Below, piece after piece: positions 1 to 10,573 of a stretch of DNA of 64,000 nt. The notes below the pieces were generated by a model. It searched no databases and was not told the DNA's origin. It saw nothing but the letters and a program-made list of their open reading frames with translations. The first letter of the stretch is position 1. Each line of letters starts with the position of its first letter. The stretch comes from Ensifer adhaerens (GTDB lineage: Bacteria; Pseudomonadota; Alphaproteobacteria; Rhizobiales; Rhizobiaceae). Location of the stretch: assembly GCF_013283195.1 (NCBI RefSeq), contig NZ_JABEKT010000004.1, positions 1-64,000 of the forward strand, written 5' to 3'. The translations under genes were made by a program, and so were the position numbers.

Positions 1-188
1 TCGACCTCGGCCGTAACCACCCGCATGCCGAAATCGAACTGCCGCCAGAACGCACCACAACACAGGACCGCGCAAGGGTCGCGTTCCGACCGACAAAGTG
101 GAAACTGTTCAGGGACGGGCACGCTCTCGCCACGCCGAAGCAGGACGGTGCTGCGGCTGAAGAACCGCAACTGGTCGCGCAAGCCTGA
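1..188 (+). CDS. C-terminal fragment of a probable ABC transporter ATP-binding protein (TOBE-like tail), cut by the window edge
   Basis: An open frame enters from the left edge (first full codon at base 3) and stops with TGA at 186-188, leaving about 61 residues. The tail contains VAFRPTKWKLFRDG, which resembles the closing beta-strands of TOBE domains in PotA/UgpC-type importer ATPases, followed by an Ala/Gln-rich end. No Walker motif is inside the window, so the assignment rests on weak tail similarity. The gene converges with the leftward amidohydrolase/Aap-like operon, so it is not part of that operon. An inverted repeat follows about 10 bp after the stop, as expected at a gene end. It could be another protein altogether. 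Confidence 0.35.
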   Translation, partial: DLGRNHPHAEIELPPERTTTQDRARVAFRPTKWKLFRDGHALATPKQDGAAAEEPQLVAQA

Positions 189-196
189 AACACGAA

Positions 197-217
197 AGCG
201 CCGGCACTGCCGGCGCT
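197..217. terminator. Bidirectional hairpin between converging genes
   Basis: Perfect 9-bp stem AGCGCCGGC / GCCGGCGCT with a 3-nt ACT loop. It lies between the stop of the left-edge gene and the stop of the amidohydrolase. Read leftward, the stem is followed by a TTT run; read rightward by a C run. It is therefore a better intrinsic terminator for the leftward operon. Confidence 0.6.
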
Positions 218-250
218 CCCCCAGTTCATGTTCGCGGATCGCTCCGCTGC

Positions 251-1693
251 CTACTGCCCGACGGGCAGCGACAGCGGCGCCAGGTCGCGCATCGGCCGTT
301 TCTTCGGATCGTTTTCCGGCGCCTTGCGACACGCGTAATCCTGGGCTTCCTGCAGCAGCGCCACGGCGCCGTCGTAGTCGATCATGGTCGGACGTCCATC
401 ACGCACGACGCATTGCCCGTCGACATAGACCTCCTCGACCGCCCGTTCGGCCGCGCAATGCAGCAGGTTGCGCAAGGGATCATAGACCGGCTGCATCGCG
501 TGGTGTTTCAGATCGACGACAAGAAAGTCCGCCTTCGCGCCGACCGCAACCCTGCCAATATCGTCACGGCCAAGCGCACGGGCGCCTGCAAGCGTTGCCG
601 TCTCGAGAATATCCGCGGTCGAGACGTCGAACACCGATTTGCCGGAAAGCCTGGCGCAGATCATCGCCTGGCGCATCTCTTCCAGCATGTTGAAGGGATA
701 GCTGTCGGTGCCGAGCGCAACGTTGACGCCGGCGCGGCGATAGCGGCCGACCGATTCCAGCGCCATGCCGCTTCGCGAAAAGGTGACGGGGCAATGGCCC
801 ACAGTGGTGCGCCGTGCCGCCAGCAGGCCGAGATCGATGTCGGTGCGCTGGCGTGTCCAGGAATGGCTGTCGACGAAGATGCAATGGCCAAGGATCAGGT
901 TGTCGCCGAGGACGCCGAGGCTTTCCAGATACTGCACCGCAGTCAGGCCGGTCCGGCGCAGAAGTTCTTCATGCTCCGCCATCGTCTGGGCGGAGTGGAT
1001 GGTGATCGGCATGCCGCGCTTGCGCGCCTCGGCTGCCGCGTCCTGCAGCAATTCGGCCGAACAGGTTTCGATCTGCGATGGCGCCACCACGCCACCAAGG
1101 CGGCCTGAGGGATGGCTTGCGGCCGCATCGACGACATCGAGCGCCCGGGCGAACGCATCGCGGCCGCGCGCCTTGTCCCAGATGAAGTCGAGGCGATGGC
1201 TGTCTTCGACGTGCCACTGCGCTTCGCGGAAACCGGGAGCGACGAAGGCGCGGGCGCCGCTTCGCGCCAATGTCGGCAGCCAGCTTTCATGGGGTCCGGC
1301 AATATCGAGCAGCGTCGTCACGCCGCTGCGCATCAGGTCGCCCAGCATCACGGTCAACGACGCCTCGATGGCACCGTCGTCGATCTCCAGCAGGTTGGAG
1401 TATTCGTAGAGAGCATTGCCCCAAAGCGCTGACGTCCCTGCATCTTCGAAGATGCCCTTGGAGATCGGCTCCTCGCCGGAATGGCAATGCACATTGACGA
1501 AACCGGGCATCACCATGCGGTCAACGCCTGAGTTTTCGCTGGTGAAGGCACCGTCGTAGTGTCCGCCGACATGCACGAAGCCGGTCTCGTCATAGGCGAC
1601 GTCGGCGTCGTAGAGGTAGACATGGCTCTTCGCTTCGGCATTGAAGCCGACGACGGTGTGCGCCTTGCGGATGACGTGAACTGACTTAGTCAT
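251..1693 (-). CDS. Amidohydrolase-superfamily protein (TRZ/ATZ/guanine-deaminase-like)
   Basis: A 480-residue cytoplasmic metal-dependent hydrolase or deaminase. Metal ligands typical of the family are visible: HCH at residues 69-71 after MPGFVNV, His233 (TIHSAQT), His270 (LGHCIFV), His300 (VGHCPVTF) and Asp330 (LGTDSYPFN). A C-terminal strand block (GRVAVGAKADFLVVDL) closes the composite beta-sandwich. It is the last gene of a leftward operon with an Aap-like amino-acid importer. Its ATG lies inside the end of the upstream permease gene (8-bp overlap), with AGGA 6 bp before it, suggesting translational coupling. The context suggests it acts on the imported compound, perhaps a modified amino acid or an N-heterocycle. 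The substrate cannot be read from the sequence. Confidence 0.85.
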   Translation of the reverse strand: MTKSVHVIRKAHTVVGFNAEAKSHVYLYDADVAYDETGFVHVGGHYDGAFTSENSGVDRMVMPGFVNVHCHSGEEPISKGIFEDAGTSALWGNALYEYSNLLEIDDGAIEASLTVMLGDLMRSGVTTLLDIAGPHESWLPTLARSGARAFVAPGFREAQWHVEDSHRLDFIWDKARGRDAFARALDVVDAAASHPSGRLGGVVAPSQIETCSAELLQDAAAEARKRGMPITIHSAQTMAEHEELLRRTGLTAVQYLESLGVLGDNLILGHCIFVDSHSWTRQRTDIDLGLLAARRTTVGHCPVTFSRSGMALESVGRYRRAGVNVALGTDSYPFNMLEEMRQAMICARLSGKSVFDVSTADILETATLAGARALGRDDIGRVAVGAKADFLVVDLKHHAMQPVYDPLRNLLHCAAERAVEEVYVDGQCVVRDGRPTMIDYDGAVALLQEAQDYACRKAPENDPKKRPMRDLAPLSLPVGQ

Positions 1694-2792
1694 GCGTGGT
1701 CCTGAAATATTGCTCGAGGAAACGACTGTAAGCGCCCATCAGTGCGCTGAAAAAGAAGTAAACGACCGCGGCGAAGACGTAGCCTTCGAGCACGGCGATG
1801 CCCTGCCATTGCGGGTCGCGCATGGCGGTACGCACGGTATCGAGGAAATCAAGCAGGCCGACGATGGTTACCAGCGTCGTATCCTGGAAGAAGCCGATGA
1901 ACAGGCCAACAAGCGGCGGGATGACCTTCTTCAACGCCTGCGGCAGCACGATCTTGGACATGATCTGCCAATAGTGCAGCCCGAGCGAATGGCCAGCTTC
2001 GATCTGCCCCTTGGGCACTGCCTGCAGGCCGCCGCGCACGATTTCGGCGATATAGGCGGCGGCAAAGAGAATGATCGCCACCTGGGCCCGCAGCAATTTG
2101 TCGATGGTGATACCGTCGGGCATGAACAGCGGCAGCATGACGGTTGCCATGAACAGGATGCTGATCAACGGGACGCCGCGGACGATCTCGATGAAGCCGA
2201 CGCCGAGGACACGGATCGCCGGCAGGCTCGAAGCGCGCGCAAGGGCAAGGGCGATCCCCAGCGGCAAGGCACAGGCGAGCCCGACGAAGGAGAGCATGAA
2301 GGACAGCGGCAGGCCGCCCCATTGCGTGGTCGGCACCGGTGTCAGGCCGAACATGCCGCCGGCCATCAGCGTGTAGAGCGTCGGCAGGATCACGACGATC
2401 CAGGCAACGGCAAGTACCCTGCCCCAGGTCCGCGGCACCATCGAGGCACCGCAGGCGCCGAGGAACAGAAGCATCGCCGTCAGCGGCCGCCACTGCTCGT
2501 CGAAGGGGTAGAAGCCGAAGAAGATATAGCGCAGCTTGGCAGACAGGAACGGCCAGCACGCGCCGCTGGACGCCTTGCACTCCGCCGGCGTGCCGGCAAA
2601 GATCGCATCGACGAACAGCCAGCCGATCGCGAGCTTGGCAAGGCCGAAGATCGTGCCGAGGCAGACGATCGTAATCAGGGCGTTGCCTGGCGTTCCGAAA
2701 TAGGCCGAAAGCCAGGTGCGGTTGTGGGCGGGCGGCCGGGCAGCGGGCGCCATCAGGGTCGGGTCGGCAACGAAGCCTTCGAACTGGGCCAT
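1686..2792 (-). CDS. Amino-acid ABC transporter permease, AapM/BztC-like
   Basis: A 368-residue inner-membrane permease of the HisMQ family. The N-terminal half carries several hydrophobic segments (for example residues 34-60). The C-terminal BPD_transp_1 domain (about 155-365) contains the EAA-type coupling loop around IEAGHSLGLHYWQIMSKIVLPQALKKVIPP. The long N-terminal extension before the permease domain is typical of AapM/BztC rather than HisM. It starts 3 bp after the stop of the partner permease gene and overlaps the amidohydrolase gene. It should pair with the AapQ-like protein as a heterodimeric channel. No cognate ATPase gene is in this operon. Confidence 0.9.
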   Translation of the reverse strand: MAQFEGFVADPTLMAPAARPPAHNRTWLSAYFGTPGNALITIVCLGTIFGLAKLAIGWLFVDAIFAGTPAECKASSGACWPFLSAKLRYIFFGFYPFDEQWRPLTAMLLFLGACGASMVPRTWGRVLAVAWIVVILPTLYTLMAGGMFGLTPVPTTQWGGLPLSFMLSFVGLACALPLGIALALARASSLPAIRVLGVGFIEIVRGVPLISILFMATVMLPLFMPDGITIDKLLRAQVAIILFAAAYIAEIVRGGLQAVPKGQIEAGHSLGLHYWQIMSKIVLPQALKKVIPPLVGLFIGFFQDTTLVTIVGLLDFLDTVRTAMRDPQWQGIAVLEGYVFAAVVYFFFSALMGAYSRFLEQYFRTTHD

Positions 2793-2795
2793 GGC

Positions 2796-3944
2796 TCAGC
2801 GCTCCCTCAGCGCAACGCGTGCGTTGTACCAGTTCATCACCAGCGAGATCAGGATGGACAGGCCGAGATAGACGGCCATGAAGATGGCGATGGCTTCGAT
2901 CGCCTGGCCGGTCTGGTTCATGATCGTGTTGGAGACCATCACGAGATCGGGGTAGCCGATGGCAATCGCGAGCGAGCTGTTCTTGAAGACCGTCAGATAG
3001 GTATTGGTCAGCGGCGGCACGATGATGCGCAACGCCTGCGGCAGGATGACGAGCTTCAGCGTGCGCGAGCGCGGCAGGCCGAGGGCGGTTGCCGCCTCCC
3101 ATTGTCCCTTGCTGACCGCTTGAATACCGGCACGGACGATTTCGGCGACGTTGGCCGAAGCGCTCAGTGTCAGGCCGATCAACAGTGCCACGAATTCCGG
3201 GCGCACGTGGTAGCCGCCGGTCAGGCGGAACCGGCCGAGCTCGGGGACGTCAAGAGACACCGAGATGTCGGCGAAGAGCAAGGTTGCCGCAAGCGGCAGC
3301 AGCAGGGCGAGCGCGGCGAAGGTCGCAATCGGCATGTCCTTGCCGGTCGTAATCCGGCGGCGAGCAAGGATGCGCTCGATCACCACGGCGGCAACGATGC
3401 CGACGACAACGGCGACAAATAGCGCCTCGAAACCGCTTGCCCAGCGCATGGCCGGCATCACCAGGCCGCTATTGGACAGGAAGACGCCCGGCAACATCTC
3501 GATCGCCTGCTTGACGGGCGGAAACACCGAGATGATCAGCGAATACCAGAGCAGGAGATAGAGGAGCAACGGAACGTTGCGCAGCGCCTCGACATAGGCA
3601 AGCATCAAGCGCGACAGCACCGGGTTGTGCGAGAGACGGCCGATGCCGACGAGCACGCCGAGGATCGTTCCGAAGAAAACGGCGAGCGCCGAAACCTTCA
3701 CCGTATTGGCGATACCGACAAGGATGGCACGGCCGAAGGTATCCGTCGGCTCGTAGGCGATCGCGGTCTCGGTGATGACGAAACCCGCCTGGCGCGCCAG
3801 GAAGCCGAAGCCGGTGGCGATATCCTGCTTGGCAAGGTTGGCGCTCGCCGTACTGAACATCGCCCAGGCGACGAAGACGACGGCGCCGATCGCGACCAGT
3901 TGGTAGAGGAACGCGCGGATGCGCGCGTCATAAATCAGGGACAT
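2796..3944 (-). CDS. Amino-acid ABC transporter permease, AapQ/BztB-like
   Basis: A 382-residue HisMQ-family permease, second gene of the operon after the binding-protein gene. It has a TM segment near the N terminus, a long periplasmic stretch (about residues 40-75), and the permease domain with coupling loop GQWEAATALGLPRSRTLKLVILPQALRIIVPP near residues 280-312. I chose the ATG giving MSLIYDARIRAFLYQ; an in-frame TTG seven codons upstream (position 3965) is an alternative. A very stable hairpin lies between this gene and the preceding binding-protein gene and may lower permease expression relative to the binding protein. Confidence 0.9.
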   Translation of the reverse strand: MSLIYDARIRAFLYQLVAIGAVVFVAWAMFSTASANLAKQDIATGFGFLARQAGFVITETAIAYEPTDTFGRAILVGIANTVKVSALAVFFGTILGVLVGIGRLSHNPVLSRLMLAYVEALRNVPLLLYLLLWYSLIISVFPPVKQAIEMLPGVFLSNSGLVMPAMRWASGFEALFVAVVVGIVAAVVIERILARRRITTGKDMPIATFAALALLLPLAATLLFADISVSLDVPELGRFRLTGGYHVRPEFVALLIGLTLSASANVAEIVRAGIQAVSKGQWEAATALGLPRSRTLKLVILPQALRIIVPPLTNTYLTVFKNSSLAIAIGYPDLVMVSNTIMNQTGQAIEAIAIFMAVYLGLSILISLVMNWYNARVALRER

Positions 3945-3986
3945 GGCGACACGTCTGCCGGGCAAGGGGAACGTCGAAGACGGAAA

Positions 3987-4008
3987 GGCCCGCGCCTAGG
4001 CGCGGGCC
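3987..4008. repeat. Intra-operon hairpin between binding-protein and permease genes
   Basis: The 22 bases are a perfect inverted repeat: GGCCCGCGCCT followed directly by its complement, folding as a stem of about 9 bp with a CTAG loop. It sits 8 bp after the stop of the AapJ-like gene and 43 bp before the permease start. A partial terminator or an mRNA 3'-end stabiliser is likely, as commonly found after abundant periplasmic binding proteins. Confidence 0.6.
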
Positions 4009-4016
4009 GACGAATA

Positions 4017-5045
4017 TCAACGGAACGGCGGTGCGTAGAGCAGGCCGCCTTCGCTCCAGCGGGTGTTCGGCCCACGGGTCAGGCCAAGCGCCGTCTTGGT
4101 GCCGAGGTTGCGCTCGAACACTTCACCGTAGTTGCCCACACCCTTGACGATGTTGTAGCCCCACTTGTTGTCGAGGTTGAGCATCTTGCCGAGCTCTTCG
4201 CTGACGCCGAGCATGCGCTGGATTTCCGGATCCTCGCTCTTGGCCATCTCGTCGACATTGGCCTGAGTGATGCCGCGCTCTTCAGCCGCCATCAGCATCC
4301 AGACCGACCAGGAGACGATATCGCGCCAGTTGGAATCGTTCTGTCGGACGGACGGCGCAAGCGGCTCCTTGGAGATCGTCTCGGGCAGAACGACATAGTC
4401 GTCCGGGTTGTTGGCGACGGCGCGGATCGATGCCAGGTCAGAGCGGTCGGACGAGATCGCCTCGCAACGGCCGGAGAAGAAGGCGTTGCGGTTTTCATCC
4501 GGGCTTTCGAAGACGACCAGCTCGAACTTGCCGCCGATCGAGCGGAAGAAGTCGCTGAGGTTCTGGGCAGTGGTCGTGCCGGGCAGCGTGCAGATTGCCG
4601 CGTCCGTCAATTCCTTGGCGCTGTTGACGCCGAGCGACTTCGGCACCATCAGGCCCTGGCCGTCGTAGAACACAGTCGGACCGAAATCGAGACCGAGCGA
4701 GACTTCACGCGAAAAGGTGTGGGTGGTCTGGCGCGACAGCATGTCGATTTCGCCTGACTGCAGCGCCTGGAAGCGGGTGTTGATGTTCGTCAGGACGAAA
4801 TCGACCTTTTCCGGATCCCCGAAAACCGCCGAAGCAACGGCACGGCAGACGTCGACGTCGAAGCCCTGCATGTGACCCTTGGCATCTGCTGTGGCAAAGC
4901 CGGGCGTGCTCATCGAGACGCCGCAGATCAGCTTGCCGCGCGCCTTGACCGTTTCAAGCGTGGTCGCAGCGTTGGCGGCAAACGCCGTCAGGCCGATCGC
5001 CATGCCGGCTACCGTGGCGCAGAGTTGCAGAATTCTTTTCTTCAT
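4017..5045 (-). CDS. Amino-acid ABC transporter periplasmic binding protein, AapJ/BztA-like
   Basis: A 342-residue solute-binding protein of the PBP3 (AapJ/BztA) family, first gene of the leftward operon. It begins with a signal peptide (MKK, a hydrophobic core, then an AANA-type cleavage site near residue 26). The mature start TTLETVKARGKLICGVS and the motif GFDVDVCRAVASAVFG near residue 61 are characteristic of the family, as is the length. A GGGAGGGG ribosome site lies just before the ATG. The family imports general or acidic L-amino acids; which one is bound here is not clear. Operator-like palindromes for the divergent GntR regulator lie upstream. Confidence 0.9.
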   Translation of the reverse strand: MKKRILQLCATVAGMAIGLTAFAANAATTLETVKARGKLICGVSMSTPGFATADAKGHMQGFDVDVCRAVASAVFGDPEKVDFVLTNINTRFQALQSGEIDMLSRQTTHTFSREVSLGLDFGPTVFYDGQGLMVPKSLGVNSAKELTDAAICTLPGTTTAQNLSDFFRSIGGKFELVVFESPDENRNAFFSGRCEAISSDRSDLASIRAVANNPDDYVVLPETISKEPLAPSVRQNDSNWRDIVSWSVWMLMAAEERGITQANVDEMAKSEDPEIQRMLGVSEELGKMLNLDNKWGYNIVKGVGNYGEVFERNLGTKTALGLTRGPNTRWSEGGLLYAPPFR

Positions 5046-5156
5046 TTTCCCCTCCCGATGACTACGACAATCTCGACCTCTTGCGGGTCACGCGATCCTC
5101 TTCGCATGCCTCCTCCCGCATGGGCCGGCACCAAGGGTGTACCACCGGCGCCATCA

Positions 5157-5204
5157 ATTGCATACGATAGTCGGATACAAATGGCAACATTATTGTATAC
5201 AATA
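5157..5204. promoter_or_regulatory. Predicted GntR (FCD type) operator cluster between the aap-like operon and its regulator
   Basis: A perfect 14-bp palindrome TATTGTATACAATA lies at 5191-5204. It fits the TnGT-N2-ACnA pattern known for FadR/FCD-type GntR proteins. An imperfect copy ATTGCATACGAT is at 5157-5168 and a half-site GGATACAA at 5173-5180. The cluster sits between the divergent starts of the binding-protein gene and the gntR gene, so it probably mediates autoregulation and operon control. Binding by this particular regulator is inferred. Confidence 0.6.
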
Positions 5205-5285
5205 TTGACGCGCATGGCTGGGGGCGCTATCGAAGTCATGGGACATGTTTTGCCGACCGCATTCGGCTTGCTTGGGGAGGCAACC

Positions 5286-5972
5286 TTGTCTGAGAGATCT
5301 AGCCGCAGCGAGGTCGTCTATCGGTTGTTGCGCCAGGCAATCCTGGAGCAGGCCCTGAAGCCAGGCACCAAACTTTCCGAAGACACGATCGCCGATCATT
5401 TCAAGGTCAGCCGCACCAGCGTGCGCGGTGCGCTCGTGCGCCTGAACGCCGAGGGGATCGTCGATCTCAGAGCCAACAAGGGCGCATGCGTGGCCGAACC
5501 GACGCTGGAAGAGGCGCGCGACATCTTCTCGCTGCGCCGCATGCTGGAGGCGGAGGTCATCCGGCGCCTCGTGGCGGACCTCGGCACTACAGGCTTCAAG
5601 CGCCTTGAGCAGCATGTGCGCGAGGAGCAGGCGGCGCTTTCCGATCACGGACCGCTGTCGATACGTCTTGCCGGCGAGTTTCATATTCTGCTCGCGGAAT
5701 TGACGGGCTCCCAGGCGCTGACACGGTTTGTGCGTGAAGTCGTCTCGCGCTGCTCGCTGATCCTCGCCCGCTTTGCCCGCCTGCACTCGCCAGAATGCGC
5801 GGTCGACGAACATATTCAGATCATTCGCGCGCTGCGGTCGAAGGATATTGCCGCGGCCGAAAAGATCATGCTTGAGCATCTCGACGCCGTCGAGCTTCGC
5901 GCCGAACTCAACCCTGACAAGGCCGAGCCGGATATTTCCGAGATCCTGAAACGCTACGCCGGCGAGAGCTGA
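5286..5972 (+). CDS. GntR-family transcriptional regulator, FCD (FadR-like) subfamily
   Basis: Winged-helix DNA-binding domain at about residues 5-72 (GTKLSEDTIADHFKVSRTSVRGALVRLNAEGIVDL) and a C-terminal FCD ligand domain at about 85-215. I chose the TTG at 5286, which gives 228 residues, because GGGGAGG lies 5 bp before it. The open frame runs much further upstream, but that extension reads across the operator region and antisense to the binding-protein gene. The gene is divergent from the Aap-like/amidohydrolase operon, which it probably represses until the substrate or a breakdown product binds. Confidence 0.88.
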   Translation: MSERSSRSEVVYRLLRQAILEQALKPGTKLSEDTIADHFKVSRTSVRGALVRLNAEGIVDLRANKGACVAEPTLEEARDIFSLRRMLEAEVIRRLVADLGTTGFKRLEQHVREEQAALSDHGPLSIRLAGEFHILLAELTGSQALTRFVREVVSRCSLILARFARLHSPECAVDEHIQIIRALRSKDIAAAEKIMLEHLDAVELRAELNPDKAEPDISEILKRYAGES

Positions 5973-6067
5973 CAGCCGTTACAGCGCCGTTGTTGGCGTT
6001 CAACAGCCTCCTCGCTTACAGGCGGCATCACCATCGACCTGAGGCGCGAACCGCGCGACCGACGCAG

Positions 6068-6160
6068 GATCAAGTCTATTCGATCTCCCATCTGTCGATG
6101 GCCGAGTTGAACGACACCCGCTTTCTACGCGAAGACTTCGTCGAGCTGATCCCTGCCGCC
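6068..6160 (+). pseudogene. Possible DUF1127-like remnant
   Basis: One frame reads SISHLSMAELNDTRFLRED, which lines up with the DUF1127 pattern (Leu-Ser-x-x-Glu-Leu-x-Asp, four residues, Arg-x-Asp) found in many short rhizobial proteins. The usual N-terminal Arg/Tyr-rich helix, a ribosome site and a plausible stop are missing. It may be decayed or chance similarity. Nothing else in the 370 bp between the gntR gene and the HAD gene looks coding. Confidence 0.2.
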
Positions 6161-6239
6161 CACGGCGAACTCGACGAGGGCGGCGGCTGGATCGACGATC
6201 CGAATGGCGAACTGACGGGGGGCCACGGCCAGGTTCGTC

Positions 6240-6278
6240 AAAAGGAAAAGCCGGAGGCCCTGGATCAGGCTCTCCGGC
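6240..6278 (-). terminator. Intrinsic terminator downstream of the HAD gene
   Basis: Read leftward, a strong hairpin (outer stem GCCGGAG/CTCCGGC, inner stem CCTG/CAGG, one mismatch) is followed by TTTTCCTTTT. It lies about 60 bp past the stop of the HAD hydrolase gene. Confidence 0.7.
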
Positions 6279-6339
6279 AATCATCAGCGTCTTGGCTTAA
6301 GCAGCTCTCGCACCGGCGAGCGCCGCCCGATGCCGACGC

Positions 6340-7011
6340 TTAGCGGCGGCGCAGCGACAGCATGCCGTCGTCGGCAATACCCGCTTCGATATCGTTGTAG
6401 CGGGCGAGCGTCATGTGCTGCGTGTCGGCTGCGGCGTCATGCGCACCGGTGATGACGATGACTTCCGCGCCGGCTGCCCTGCCGGCGAGAATTCCGGCCG
6501 GTGCGTCTTCGAAAACGATGCAGTCTTCCGGGCGAACACCCAGTTTCTCGGCAGCCAGGAGATACCCTTCCGGATGGGGTTTTCCGACAGACACATCTTC
6601 GCCGGTGATCATCAGCTTCGGCGTCGGGATGCCGGCGGCCGCGAGGCGGCGAACGGCGAGGTCGAGCGGCGCCGACGTGACGATCGCCCACTTCTCCGCC
6701 GGCAATGAATTGAGAAAGGCAATGGCGCCCTCGATCTCGATGATGCCTTCGACGTCGGCGATTTCAGCGAGCGCAAGCTCGTGGGCTTCATGCTCCGGAT
6801 CAACGCCCGGCAGTTCAAGTGTGCGGATCGTGTCCACGGCGCGAACGCCATGGACCGTCTTCATCATTTCCACGGGATCGAGACCGTTGCGCACGGCCCA
6901 TGCACCCCAGACGCGTTCGACGACGGCCATAGAGTTGAGCAGCGTGCCATCCATATCGAAAAGGAGAGCAGCAAAATTCTTGGCGAAGAGAGATGAAGGC
7001 GCGGTATCCAA
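6340..7011 (-). CDS. HAD-superfamily hydrolase (sugar-phosphatase/beta-phosphoglucomutase-like)
   Basis: Cytoplasmic HAD subfamily IA phosphatase, about 223 residues. Motif I FDMDGTLLNS carries the nucleophile Asp near residue 17. Motif II is IVTSAP, motif III lysine lies in VGKPHPEGYL, and motif IV is IVFEDAPAG. The likely substrate is a phosphorylated sugar or polyol, but it cannot be assigned. I prefer the TTG start (LDTAPSS) because AGGGG lies upstream. An in-frame start at 7071 would add a 20-residue Arg/Cys-rich tail with no family character. It is a single gene with its own terminator. Confidence 0.85.
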   Translation of the reverse strand: MDTAPSSLFAKNFAALLFDMDGTLLNSMAVVERVWGAWAVRNGLDPVEMMKTVHGVRAVDTIRTLELPGVDPEHEAHELALAEIADVEGIIEIEGAIAFLNSLPAEKWAIVTSAPLDLAVRRLAAAGIPTPKLMITGEDVSVGKPHPEGYLLAAEKLGVRPEDCIVFEDAPAGILAGRAAGAEVIVITGAHDAAADTQHMTLARYNDIEAGIADDGMLSLRRR

Positions 7012-7138
7012 CGGTGATCCCCTGAAGCTGCGATAATGGGCGGGAAAGCCAGCCCGACAGTTTCGGCACACCTACAGCCTGCCGGGCAGGCGCACAACGC
7101 AATTCGGCGAACCCTTGATCATCTTCCGCAACGCCAAG

Positions 7139-7804
7139 TTACAAACGGTCACCGCCGCCAACGCTCAGAAAACCGATGGGGCCGCCCGGAATGTCGTCGT
7201 CAAAGATGGCGCAGGAAAGACTGCCGCCGAACACGGCAGCCGAATCCACATTTGTGCGGTTGCCAACCGTCGAAGGGTTTCTTCGGCTCGGCGTGTGGCC
7301 GTGGCAAAGATGTTTGCCCCAATAGTCACCCGAATAATGATCCGGGCGCCGGATCCAGAGGAAGATTTCGTCGCCCTGCCGCTCCAGCGGCATGGTCTCG
7401 TCGACGCCCGCATGCACGAAGATGCGAAACGGCTCGACGATAATGGAAGGAAGCTGCATCAGCCACTTCAGATGGGTTCCGGGAATGACGTTGTCGTAGG
7501 ATGCCAGTGTCTCTTTGCCACCGTTGAATAACCACCAGTCGACATCGCTCTCGCCGCTACGGGCACCGAGCAGCATTTCCTCATGGTTGCCCTTGAGTGC
7601 CAGCCAGCTCCAGCCCTGCTTCTGCGGACCTGCCATGATCAACTCGACGACGCCACGGCTATCGGGGCCGCGATCGATCATGTCGCCAAGAATGATCACC
7701 CTGCCCTCAGGCGCATAAGCTTCGATCTGAAGCAGAAGCGCCTGTAGCTCGGCCAGGCAGCCATGGATATCGCCGACGGCAAAGGTCAAATGCTGCGCAC
7801 ACAT
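7139..7804 (-). CDS. Metallophosphoesterase (PrpA/ApaH-like serine/threonine phosphatase family)
   Basis: A 221-residue calcineurin-like phosphoesterase. The dimetal motifs appear in order: GDIHG near residue 11, GDMIDRG near 40, GNHEE near 74, VHAG near 136 and GHTP near 174. The start at 7804 has GGAGGA 7 bp upstream; the frame continues 14 codons further without a ribosome site. Relatives act on phosphoproteins, dinucleoside polyphosphates or small phosphate esters. The precise substrate is unknown. It lies upstream of the HAD phosphatase on the same strand with a gap of about 130 bp. Confidence 0.85.
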   Translation of the reverse strand: MCAQHLTFAVGDIHGCLAELQALLLQIEAYAPEGRVIILGDMIDRGPDSRGVVELIMAGPQKQGWSWLALKGNHEEMLLGARSGESDVDWWLFNGGKETLASYDNVIPGTHLKWLMQLPSIIVEPFRIFVHAGVDETMPLERQGDEIFLWIRRPDHYSGDYWGKHLCHGHTPSRRNPSTVGNRTNVDSAAVFGGSLSCAIFDDDIPGGPIGFLSVGGGDRL

Positions 7805-8001
7805 GCGCCAGTCCTCCGGCGTTCGACGAACACATAGACGCCGCAACGGATGTCCGACGTTTGAATGCGAACGCCGATAGACTGCACGGATGGCGGAAAC
7901 ACGGCAAGGCCGCCAATCGCAGCGCCGGCAAAACAGACGACCCGCCGGTCAGGAATGACGCCTCGTCTCAGGTTCGAACTGGAGCACGGAAATCGTCGTC
8001 G

Positions 8002-10291
<2,290 letters not shown>

Positions 10292-10573
10292 CAAAACAGT
10301 CTTCTCCTGCTGCGACTGCCGGGCCGATTTTTGGCATGCGGCCAACGTTGTCGCGGGCATCCATTAGAGGCGGAGGCCGCGTCATGCGGGGTCGCCGGTT
10401 CGATTGCAGCCTCCTCCTGCCCTGTCGAGATACGCCCGGTAAGCTGTCGAAACCCCGTCAAGATTGCCTATTGGCTCTTCGACACCCGTTTTGGTTGGCC
10501 CCGGCGAAGGAGTTGGCAGCCGCGGAGAAAGCCCATATGGTCGGGCCAAGAATGGTCATACCGAGACGACTCG

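Noticed and set aside
25-693. Rightward 222-codon frame rich in Arg/Pro/Ser
   Set aside because: Antisense to the amidohydrolase for most of its length, with low-complexity composition typical of GC-rich shadow frames; no ribosome site.
1692-3422. Rightward 576-codon frame
   Set aside because: Entirely antisense to the two permease genes; His/Arg/Asp-rich composition and no domain.
4872-5285. N-terminal extension of the GntR regulator
   Set aside because: It would be coded antisense to the binding-protein gene and through the operator region; the TTG at 5286 has a strong ribosome site and begins at the winged helix.
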